A stretch of 64,000 nt of DNA, taken from positions 124,001 through 188,000 of the forward strand of contig NC_052118.1 of assembly GCF_012273895.1 (NCBI RefSeq). Direction: 5' to 3'. Made by a program: the position numbers and the translations under genes. Source of the stretch: Zerene cesonia (taxonomy: Eukaryota > Arthropoda > Insecta > Lepidoptera > Pieridae). Shown here one piece after another: positions 50,101 through 62,100 of this stretch. The number at the start of each line of letters is the position of its first letter. Position 1 is the first letter of the stretch. The notes beneath the pieces are model-generated. The model ran no database searches. It was not told the origin of the DNA and saw nothing but the letters and a program-made list of their open reading frames with translations.

Positions 50101-53100
50101 TGTATTGTAAGTTCTCCATATAACTCCGGTGACAGAATTAATAAATCTAACGCTCGTCGCGTCTGTGATTCGGAACAAACTAATGTGAGCATCCATTGAG
50201 CTGCGTTGTTACCGGACTATGTTATCTATCGGACAATCTTCCGCGTTGCGTTACATTAGACCTTGTCTAGCTTTGTACTGATAATGGTAACTGTAAAGCG
50301 TAATAATGCGTCAATTGTGGAAATTAATGTATCATAAATAGTATTAACTACCAATATATGTGTAATAAGATGTAGGTTCAGTTGAGTCATGCATGTACAT
50401 GCACACTGGATAGACCAAAATATAATCTTTAGTGCTCGTATTTTCTCCGGTTCAGATTGCAGTTTGTATGAATGTTATTGTGTATGTGTGGGAGACCAGA
50501 TGTGCATTCTACTCTACCCCGATTTTATTCTATTAATGGTCTGGAGGAATGTTTTAAATCTTTTAATACGAGAATATGGGCAAACCTATCACTCCAAAAT
50601 TAAATCAAAACATAATAAATGGGTCTTGAGGGATTGCAAAATTATTTGGAATGTGCATATGTGATATGGTTTTCATTTATAGAAAGAATTCGATGCAATA
50701 CTCGTCACACATACAAAATGTGCTTGCTAAACGTTAGACAAATATACAATTATTGTTATATAGGAACAAGTGGAAATATTTCGGCTCGGATGTTGCGAGT
50801 TGCGCCGATAGACTGCCTTATCTCTCGTCAAGATTGAGCGCGTGCACGCCGATAACAAAAGCGCATATTTCGTTTTAAATCTATTGTAACTATTTTGCAA
50901 CAATAATTTGTAATTTCTCAATGCTCGTACCAAAAGATACCATTTATGACCATAAGGCGCTGTAATGCATCTAACGAAAGAGGTTTTTTATTGAGATCAT
51001 GTACAGCACACACATAAAGCAGTTAGTTAAAATTCTCGAACCTTCTTTGTGGAAGGAAAACTCATCGCGCTTCGTCTAACAAAGACAGCTTATTTCATTG
51101 TAATTCAAATAGCTTCAATTTGAAACGATCGTGCAGTTGTAAGGTATCGCGATACATCATCGTATGGCAGATACGTTTTGCCAAGTTATGTTAGGACACG
51201 ATCTGCCAACACCTTAATTTCATGCATACGCTTCGTTGGATTTTGGCACGAAATGACATTTGTCTGAAAATTTAAGAATGCTTGCTACTTCGTCATTATT
51301 ATAAAAGGGGTAGAAACGTTTCCTAGAAGTAGACGGACGACATCGCGACAGCTATTTATAACTTTCATGATATTGAAATTATTTTCAACCGACGTCCTTA
51401 AAACGAAGGAGGAGCTCCAATCAAATGTATTTTTTTTTTCTTTGTTACCAATAAATCCGTCTGATAATTGACGTGATTCTTGTGTATGATAGAAATTCGA
51501 AGTGGTACCTCCCCACAGGGATGACGGCAATTTTTTTGTAGAAAATAATTGAGTTGAGAAATTGCAAGAGTAGAAAAAATTTGATCACGAGGCAGGATTC
51601 GAACCTGCGTTTCTTGCCTAACCGTAACAACGCCTAGCCTCTAATGTATAATTGAGTTGTCAGTCTCTAACAGTATCACATTGATAACTTTGAATATAAT
51701 GTAATAATTGAAAATGTAATAATATAAGATTATGATTATGATATGATAGCGTTAAAAAAATTGATTACCGTATTCTGATGTTCACGTAGCACGAGCAAAC
51801 TATTATAATATGCTTGGACTGGTAATGATTATACCTACTTAAAAATACAAGTCATCGCTTGCCACTTAATTACATGCAATGTAATAAAGATTTGCTGAGA
51901 ATACAGTAAAAATGTAAATGACGGAGTGTTTTCTTGGAAGCATTGTATTCAAAGTTCAGTGCAAACGATTCGTTTTTAATACAAATGTATTTAAACATTG
52001 TTTGCCCATGACTAGAAATGTGAAATATAACATTTAGTACATTCATAAAAGACTCTTGTTATCGATTTAGCTGGACTGTTTTTGAAATGAGTAACTTTTT
52101 AATAATATATTTGTGATAAATATAATGCAATAGTACTACTTGATTATTCCATATCATCTTTATGGTTTACAGATGAATAAAAAAACTAAACCTAATAGTT
52201 TTTTAATAACATTGTGTTTTTTAGTGTTTGCCTGATCATTAGAAATAATATTTGCTTACGTATTAACAACATGAAATAAAAATTGTTGGGTAAGGAGTAG
52301 GTTGCGGTATGTGGAATGGTCCGAGGGATTTTTTGCGCTCCAGTTACCCCAGGACGTATCATCAGGTACACAAGGCAAGAGCGCGTGTCCACGTTCAAAC
52401 GATATCCGTTGCAGGTGTTCTGCGACATAGTGGTGCGTGACGGCGAGATGGTGTGCGTGGAGCTGGTGGCGCGCGGGCGCGGGTGCGCCGCGCAGGCGGT
52501 CATCTTCCTCGGCTCCATACGGTACGACGCGCTCACCCGGGTGTACGACGCTAGGGTGAGTACTGAGCACTGAGTCACTGACTGTGTGGGAATTTATACG
52601 TAATAGTTCTGCTGAGAGGTTCTCCTATAGCTAATTAGTTGCTATGCCATCTTTTAAGGGACCCATATGCGACGTACAAACGTCAATGATTGACCTGTTT
52701 CTATGTACATATTTTTTATCTATTCCTTTTTTTATTAAAAAGGGCCTTTTATTTAATAAAAATTTTTAAATCTAAAACACGTTTCCTTTATGTTACACGC
52801 ATATATCTAATACGGTTAGTTTTTCCCATAAAATCGCTCCTTTACGAATCAAAATTAAATTGGAAATACACGTGTAAAAAGGATATTTTGTATTGTTACA
52901 AAACTCCGTAAACAATACTATGACGCGTTCATTTCGCCATTTTGCATTCGTTTGTAAAATTTAAACAGCCACTTAGTTGTGAGAAAAATAAATGATTGTA
53001 ATTAGAATAGAATCGACTGCATTATCGGACTCAAGGACTCCTCGCTTGACTAGCGCTCGCGTGATTTTGTTTCAGTAGCCTGAGCTCTTTATTGTACACT

Positions 53101-56100
53101 TGTACATTGTTCAATAGATTAAATAATTTCTCAAATGTATGCTTTTTGTTGATTTATATGCATTTTTGTTTTGTTTTTCCGAAAGTAAAACAGATCGTAC
53201 GCAAATACTTTGATTGTTGGCTAAGAATATTAACTAACAATACTAAATCACGAACAACTATTAATATACTATTTTAACAGTCATAGTGATTAACGCTGTA
53301 CAATATGCATTGCTTTACAAATGACAAATATGTATGCATAAAAAATGGATAATTTCTCGAATGTTAAACCAGAATTAACAATGCGAAGGGAACAATAAAA
53401 CGCAAATAAGCATTTTCACAATGTATTGCGATTGTACTTTTGTTCCGGCAGCGCCGAGGCCTGGCCGCGGTGCTCTCCCGCTACATTTTCGTTTTATAAC
53501 TTTTAATATTTGCGATATTATGCTGATTATATTTTCAGACTTTTAATCATTACAGCCTCGAATGGCTCTAAACATTACAGTGGTTTTAAAATTCAAACTA
53601 TTCCTTCCCAAAAGGTTAAATATTCAGGTATATGTGGAAAATTTAAAGCCCAACAATTAAATCGTCAGATAAATAAAAATGTTGACAACTTCGTTTCATC
53701 TTATCAATTTATTAGAGAGCTTACAAAAATCTATCGTACCTTAAAGTAAAGAATCTCATAGCGTATTGAATATGCTTGTTTCTGAAAATTTACGTAGATT
53801 AATTACGAACGGTTTAAATTTAAAAGCAAATGCCGGTATTAATTCCATGAGAACAGGCATTATACTAAAAGCCGAGATAGAATTCGTCAGATCATAAAAC
53901 TATTTATTGCCACTAACATTTGGAAATACCATTACGTCAAGTTGTATAAAATGTACGTATAAACGGTGTTTCGAAGGTTAACATTTGGCGAAATAGGAAG
54001 GAAGTGACGTGTAATTGCAATGGACGATGCGACAAGGTAGCACTAACCTTGTGTGCTATCTCGCAGAATACTTATTTGGAGTTATTTGTCAAAAAACGTT
54101 AAATACGGAGGAACGAAGGATGAACAATTTATAACAATGTTTCGGGTAATATTATGATTAAAAGCCATTTAAATTATTACAATTTGGCCACTATATAGAA
54201 CAACATCAATGTCAACAGATCCGTCTCGTCGTAGTGCAAGTATGAGGGAGCAATTTGTGGTAATTTTTGCGTTGTATCTGTTCAAGCATTTCATATTATA
54301 TCTCCGAAACAAATGTCTAAATTCATTCTGGTATTTAGTGATAGCTTGGCTGCTCATACTATAGCTAGAAGTAAAAGGTTGCATGTCACGGTACGCTCAC
54401 ACTAGATTTTATCTAAAGTAATATCCGCGTTTTGAACATTCCTTTATCGAAATGTAACCAATTAAAACATCGGTGAAGTCGGAATAACTCACAATTAGCA
54501 TTAAGATAATGATCGCCTATCTTAAGTCGCAAAACCGCCGATTAGATTGCCAAGGCCGCGGGTTGTTACAAGTTTTTGTATAAACTTTGCAAGGATATAC
54601 GTATTTCGTGCTAATTAGTAGATGCTTCAAGAATATATCTACATTTTTGAATGATTTTTAGACACCTTAATGCTTCTTAGTAATCAATTTAAGTGGCTTT
54701 TTTCTTTATTTAACGAGACTCGTAATAACTCTGCTAAGTTAATGCGTAATGTCACATGGCAATAGAAGTGCCACTAAAATAAATTAAACTCAATTCTATT
54801 GAAAGCAAATGCCGTTCGTATTAAAGTCACCTTTGACTTAGTATTGGGTCATATATCTGGGTTAGTGTGGTGAGTGGGACATTGGGTGACGTCATCAGCC
54901 CACGTCGCCGGCGGTTAAATGTTAACGACACTATTTGTCCATTGAGTGCTTATGTGGGAGTAATGCCCTGGAGAGGTGTCTGCTCTAAATGAAGGCACGA
55001 CATTTCGGGAATTTACGCCCGTTTGTCTAGGAGAGATTGCTGGGAAGATTTGTGACCAAAATGTTCCAATTACTGATGCTGGTTTCGCGCCAAATTTATG
55101 TTATTACATCTTTATTTGGGCTAACATAACGACAAGCGCCATAAGATTTGGATTGGAAAAATTTTATATAAACTTAATGCATATAAAATAGATGTATAGA
55201 TAGGAATAAAATATGATCGTTTCTATTATCATTTATTTTATTTGACTGCTAACGCCATCTATTAAGAATTGTAGAATTAATAAAGTGTAAGAAAAGCTTT
55301 ATGAATATTTTGAACGTGAACTACTTTTGCTGGTTAAACTTTCTAAATACTATAAAAGTTTATTCTTCATGCCAGTTTAATAGGATGCTTTGTAGAAGCA
55401 AAAGTGACTTCGCGAACTCGCAATTTTCCAAAGAATCGATATTTCTTACCGATATATTGATATATATATATTGTACGTAAAGTGCCACAATAAAGGGCAA
55501 TTTGCATAAAATCATACTTGAAGGAAAGTCTCCCAAGAAATGACATTGAAGCCATGCAAGAGACCATTTCCAATAGAAACGTTTCAGTTGCAATATCTGC
55601 ATTTAGATTGTTTCCAGCATCTGACTAATATTTGTACTGTCAAGAAAGTGTGTTTAAGGAGACAAGTGGGTCGTGACTTGGCACTTGTTCCTGTCTCCGT
55701 CACATTTGCCAGTGAATTGTGCCTCATAATAGAAGGCATGACTGGGAAACTTATTGAACCATGAGTGTTGACTCAACGGTTAAGGTTCAGATAACTCAGA
55801 TGTCTGGATTTGGACCCATAAATTAATCAATGTTCAATGAGATTCAATCTTTTCAGCGAGTTTTTTTTAATACCAGAATTGAAGACTGCTATGAAAGGTG
55901 CAAATTTTAAAGAATTATCTACTGTTGTTTTTGTGTCATAGTTTTCTATAGTAAGTTTGGAGCGAGCGAGTCAAACATGCGGGCAGACTGACTGACTTAC
56001 TGTGGATGGTATTTGTACTACTTGGGAAGTGAATTATTGTCACCATTGGTTGTTCTAGCCGACGTGTATGCAATCCAAACAAATTAGTCTAGGCATTGAT

Positions 56101-59100
56101 TGAAAGCTGTGCTTGATCAGAGCGTTATTGATTATGAAGCAATGTAACCGAGTCCGGCACGAGGAGCTGGGGTGGCGAGGGGGTGGCGAAGGGGAGGCTG
56201 GGCTGGATATCAACAAGTCGCGACGCCGCGTCGCCGCGTAATGGATGGAGACGCAATTATGAGCGCACCACTGACTCCGCGTACTATACGCATTTTATTT
56301 AGATTCGATGTTAAGGTCAGATTTGAGACAGATGCAGTAAGAAAGTCGTCGCGCTGGAGAAATTTTAATCGGTGCACTTCAATGTCAGTCACGCTAAAGT
56401 GTATTGCGTTGTCGTGTTCTTTATATGTGTCTATATCTCGTGTTTAAATAATACCTTATACTAAATACAACGATTAGTATAACTATAATATTTTAATATA
56501 CTTGAAGAATGTATAGCTTAAGCATGAACTAGGTTAGACAAACACTTAAAATTAGGGTGGCAGTAAAAATGTACATTTAATTATTGTGTGTACTTTGCTT
56601 TCTATAGAATTCATGATGAATTCTGGTTAAAGCGTGTAGACTGGTGTCAAAGTAGAAAGCATTTGGTTGGAAGTAATTAAAGCACCCGTAACACAACACA
56701 AGGCGACCGAGTGGTGTGACGGCGGCGAGGTTAGTGGAAGGGCTCTCAATCACAGTCATTAAACTTGGTTTCAGCGGAGAGAAATGTGCACGCGTAGCGG
56801 AGGGTTGTCGCTCCAAATTCGTGCCTTTGACTCGTCGCTGAATTCGACCCTTTTTCCTTTGAAATGACTGCCTTTTTCTTTTCACTGGAGTTACTATTTG
56901 AATATTCTTTTTGTGCCGAAGCGTTGTCTGTGAAGAATCGTATGAAATAAAACATTTTGACATTTGTTGTTATACTGACGGCGTTGAACTAGTTTTCTTT
57001 TTTGGGGTTAAATCAAGATTATTCCAGGAGTGGATGAGTCATTGATATTAAAAAACGCTATGATAAGTAAATGGCTACCTCGTCATGTATATATGAGAAT
57101 CTATGCATGTGCAAACCTTTAATTACCTACATACCTATTTAACCCCTTTTTTAATGGGTAAAACTATTCACTATGTTAAAAAAAGAGTGATTGTGATTCA
57201 ACCTGTTAGTCGATTATAGGACATTGAACAGATGTTATATTGTTTACACAGTGACTACAACGCAAGGTGTACGCTGCGGCGGGGCTACTATTGTTTACTA
57301 CGATGACACGCACCGGCATTGTATAAAAATATAAACAAACGTTCTCTTATTATACTGCTATGAGATGCTACAGCTGCACGTGCTCTGTATATTACGGTTG
57401 CTACATTTTTCTTTAGCATAATAGAATTTTAGAAATTATTAATTATTTTACTGTGTTCGTTCGAATCAGTGAAAACCGCAGAAATATATCATTGTAGTTA
57501 CCTTTGTATGTATAACCTATCTGAAAGCGTTCTAGACCTTTTGCCATAAAAAATAATTTTTATTTTTAATGTATTGTCCACAGCAATCGTCGCTGTCGAC
57601 AAAAGTGGCCCAGCGCATGTCGTTCGGTCTGCTGGGCGCGCGCGGCGCGGGCGCCACTCGCTGTGAGTTCGTCAGGATGAAGGGGCCGGGGGGCAAGGGA
57701 CACGCTGAGGTAACGAGCAAATATCATTAAAAACTGAGTGTGTTTTATACAAGAATTCGTAATGATTGGAACAATATTTTTGTATTACTCATTGTTTAAT
57801 TAAATTGGACGTCATCGACAATTTCAATTTCAATTTGTTTTTAATTTCATTCACTTGTTCATTCTTATAATTTCACGGTTGAATACGCGGATGACTCAAA
57901 ATTGTTTTTACTCTGTAAAGCGATGTGCTAATGCGTTCTATACACGACCAGTATTAGCACGTTGCGTTGTTTTATTATTAGCTCACTAAAAGCTCGTCTT
58001 GTATAACAGTCGAGCTTGTAACCCCAAACAAAATATTACCATAATCAACGGATGTTATTGGGTTGTATGTACACATCCAGTTTGAGTCATACAGCAGCAG
58101 GATCGTTACAAGCATATTACATATACGATTCAAATTGGAACTCAAACATACATTTATCCAAAATTGTCCCTTTCTATACTTCGCCCTTAATACTTGAAAA
58201 GTAAAGAATTCGATATTCTGCAACACATTATTGACTTTAATACACGAAAGAGTACCCAAAGTATAGCAGGATCAGGATGCAGGGATGCTTTGTGGAAGGC
58301 ACCGTTGCGGGAAGCCTAGGTTTATGCAATGCCAAAGCATAAATTGTGGGTCTAACGATACGTGGCGGAGGTTAAGATGTCCCGGTGGGCGTTACAGGTG
58401 GCGGTGTCGCGGCCGCGCGGCTCGGGGCTGCACACGCCCAGCTCGGAGCCGGGGCTGACGGCCGCCGAGCTGTGGGACAGCGACTGGGAGGACGACCCCG
58501 ACGACATGTTCATATACCGCCACCAGGTGGGTGCAAGCGACGCCTCTTGCAGCACGGTTGCTCTGTTATTGTGATTGTTCATCATCGTCATCCCCATATA
58601 CGTTACTCAGTCAGATTTTAGTTATCAAATAAGTATAGAGTCCTGGATATATTCAAACAAATGACGTTATATGAATAGAGCAATATTAACTAAAACCGTA
58701 ATTGTGCAGGTGAGATATGTCAATATAGTTGTAGAATTTTTTTTAAGGCGTTTTCCTAATGGACTCGCGAACCTACTATTCTCATATGAACATACATAAA
58801 AAATGATGCTCCTGTAGCAATTGTAATGCGACGAAACATAACTCGTGTACGTATCGCATGGCAACAGACGATAACTGGCTGCCGAGCACGCGACGTCGTC
58901 GGACTTGATCAGTTATTCAATATTCCAGTGGTTAATGTTTCGCCGAGGGGTGGATAACGGCGAGGGACGAATAATGTTTTATTAAGCGATCAGCGAGACA
59001 ATGCGAATACGTTAATGTGTATTGTTTGGGGAGAAATAGATGGGCTCAGTGTAGACACGGGAAATGTGGTTAAGTTTGGTATTTCATTAGTATCTTCTTG

Positions 59101-62100
59101 ACTTTAATATACTTGAAGTTATATTGTGACTTGTGTGTACTTGGTCTTGATCTCATATCTTTTAGAACAGGTTTCTGACTGACTGACTTTTGTAAGGACA
59201 TATCAATGACAAGATATGTCCTTACTAAGAGTTTCCTCGGTTTTCAGATTAAGTGCTATGTATTTACACTATATTCGACTTTAATTCTTGCGAAAAAACT
59301 AGCTACCTTTGCTGAAAACATTTAATTGTTTTGTGAAATCACCTCAAAGTAATGCCAATAAACTAAGTTTTATTTTATGTTTGTTTCCTTCGCCTAGAAT
59401 ATTGGCAAATAAATGTAAAGTAATAATAAAAGTTATTATTTCAAATGATAGATTAGCTGTTTCGCTAACACATACAGAGGCTAAGGTAGGTTGTGAAACG
59501 CGTCAATTAGCGTGTTAAGGGGGTCGATGGGCATTTACAGCGGCGGCTGAGCGATCCGAGCGCGAACATAGCGTCGTTCGTGCGCGGCGGCTGGCGCGCG
59601 CGCGACCGCNNNNNNNNNNNNNNNNNNNNNNNNNNNNNNNNNNNNNNNNNNNNNNNNNNNNNNNNNNNNNNNNNNNNNNNNNNNNNNNNNNNNNNNNNNN
59701 NNNNNNNNNNNNNNNNNNNNNNNNNNNNNNNNNNNNNNNNNNNNNNNNNNNNNNNNNNNNNNNNNNNNNNNNNNNNNNNNNNNNNNNNNNNNNNNNNNNN
59801 NNNNNNNNNNNNNNNNNNNNNNNNNNNNNNNNNNNNNNNNNNNNNNNNNNNNNNNNNNNNNNNNNNNNNNNNNNNNNNNNNNNNNNNNNNNNNNNNNNNN
59901 NNNNNNNNNNNNNNNNNNNNNNNNNNNNNNNNNNNNNNNNNNNNNNNNNNNNNNNNNNNNNNNNNNNNNNNNNNNNNNNNNNNNNNNNNNNNNNNNNNNN
60001 NNNNNNNNNNNNNNNNNNNNNNNNNNNNNNNNNNNNNNNNNNNNNNNNNNNNNNNNNNNNNNNNNNNNNNNNNNNNNNNNNNNNNNNNNNNNNNNNNNNN
60101 NNNNNNNNNNNNNNNNNNNNNNNNNNNNNNNNNNNNNNNNNNNNNNNNNNNNNNNNNNNNNNNNNNNNNNNNNNNNNNNNNNNNNNNNNNNNNNNNNNNN
60201 NNNNNNNNNNNNNNNNNNNNNNNNNNNNNNNNNNNNNNNNNNNNNNNNNNNNNNNNNNNNNNNNNNNNNNNNNNNNNNNNNNNNNNNNNNNNNNNNNNNN
60301 NNNNNNNNNNNNNNNNNNNNNNNNNNNNNNNNNNNNNNNNNNNNNNNNNNNNNNNNNNNNNNNNNNNNNNNNNNNNNNNNNNNNNNNNNNNNNNNNNNNN
60401 NNNNNNNNNNNNNNNNNNNNNNNNNNNNNNNNNNNNNNNNNNNNNNNNNNNNNNNNNNNNNNNNNNNNNNNNNNNNNNNNNNNNNNNNNNNNNNNNNNNN
60501 NNNNNNNNNNNNNNNNNNNNNNNNNNNNNNNNNNNNNNNNNNNNNNNNNNNNNNNNNNNNNNNNNNNNNNNNNNNNNNNNNNNNNNNNNNNNNNNNNNNN
60601 NNNNNNNNNCGAGCGCGAACATAGCGTCGTTCGTGCGCGGCGGCTGGCGCGCGCGCGACCGCGAGCGCGAGCCGCGCGACAAGAGCCGCTCCGAGAACGA
60701 GGGGCTCGACGCGCTCTCCGACGGGCTCGCCGAGGTCGAGGCGGGCGACCTGCGCGACGGTGCGTGCCACGCGCCACACGCCACACGCCACACGCCACAC
60801 GCCACACGCCACACGCCACACGCCACACGCCACACGCCACACGCCACACGCCACACGCCACACGCCACACGCCACACGTTACACGCCACACGCCACACGT
60901 TACACGCCACACGCCAAATACACTTGTCCTGTCACATATATATTCATCACATGCCATCTGCGTGTCCATAACACTTCAAAAATCTAGAACTTTTTACTAG
61001 AAGGAACGGCACTTTCCCTATGGAAAGTTGAGTGAGTTCTATAACTCAGCGAAAATTTTAACTAACTTAAACGAAAAGTTTTCTCTTCTTTAACTGCCTA
61101 ACCATTCAATCTCATTCATTTATTGAAACAAACGCGTTCATTCAAACAACACAACACAGACAATCAAACACATTCATAACACACTAGTTCTGTATCCGTA
61201 TGTGATCCTTTAACCACAACCAAACCACAACCAGACAAAGTATTTTCTTACTGCTGCTTGGTTGCTCATTGCAATTAGTATGCCAAACAGGAAACTAGAT
61301 TATATAGTACAAGTGGTCTTGATGCATATAACTGAATATTTTAAATACCACATCACATAGTCACACTCAATATGCCTATAAAATACTTTATTATACATTG
61401 GCATGTGTCATGCTGTAGCTCCTAGTTACATGTCTACTGCCTAATATTCTATGTTGTGTTATAAGATTTACCAATAGAAGTTATTAGTAGAATGTCATTA
61501 TTCAATACTCCTTCCTTTCTTCTTTTGTTTTATAAGATATTAGTTGATTGTGTGATTTCTTTTTTTTTTCATTACACCTGTATAATGCACTGCGGGTCCT
61601 TCTTATATAAAAGTGAATAAAGACGATGCACTGCGCTGCGCTACCAAATTTATAATTTTACTGAGATTTGTTAATTATGTACTATTTAAAAAAAAATCTA
61701 TTATAATATATAAATTAGACTATTTCGTCAAGTTTTTCTTACCGGTTTAAATGATATTGTTAGGCTGTGATAAAATGTCTTTTATTCAATTGGTGCTTGT
61801 ATTTTGTAACTGGATTTATATAACATAAATCGGCAATATGTTATGGAGAATAAATGTAGCGCCATCTAGCATGAAATTATGACAACGCATCGTTGTTTTG
61901 TATTCGTCAAATGTAATGGCATTTTATATTACTTATGTTTTATTACTGTGAATTGGCCTATGTTTAAATTTTAAATTTTCTGAATTCATGTGCATGTGTC
62001 ATTTGAGTATATCCGCTTTCGCATGCTGTGTGGTGTGTCCGTCCGTGTGTCCGTAGCGTCCGTCTCGCCGCCGCAGCGCGCCCGCCCTCTGTCGACTCGA

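Larger units (their letters stand above)
41508..52414 (+). other. KIAA0930 homologue intron 4
   Basis: 10.9 kb, AT-rich. Contains a perfect 16-bp hairpin (41804-41839), a GC-rich patch at 46430-46510, a C-rich heptamer repeat at 47853-47912 and a SINE at about 51480-51650. No nested gene was found. Confidence 0.7.

Noticed and set aside
55740..55830. Possible SINE head near 55.77 kb (gactcaacggttaaggt)
   Set aside because: The B-box-like part is too degenerate and I found no second copy in the window.
59507..60971. Several open frames of 446-484 codons across the first N gap on both strands
   Set aside because: They are mostly X from the N run, plus peptides of the 7-base tandem array. Only the + frame of exon 8 is supported by splice signals and neighbouring exons.
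60760..61000. Repetitive HTPHATR-type protein
   Set aside because: All frames of a GCCACAC array are open by arithmetic; there is no start context and the array begins at a splice donor.
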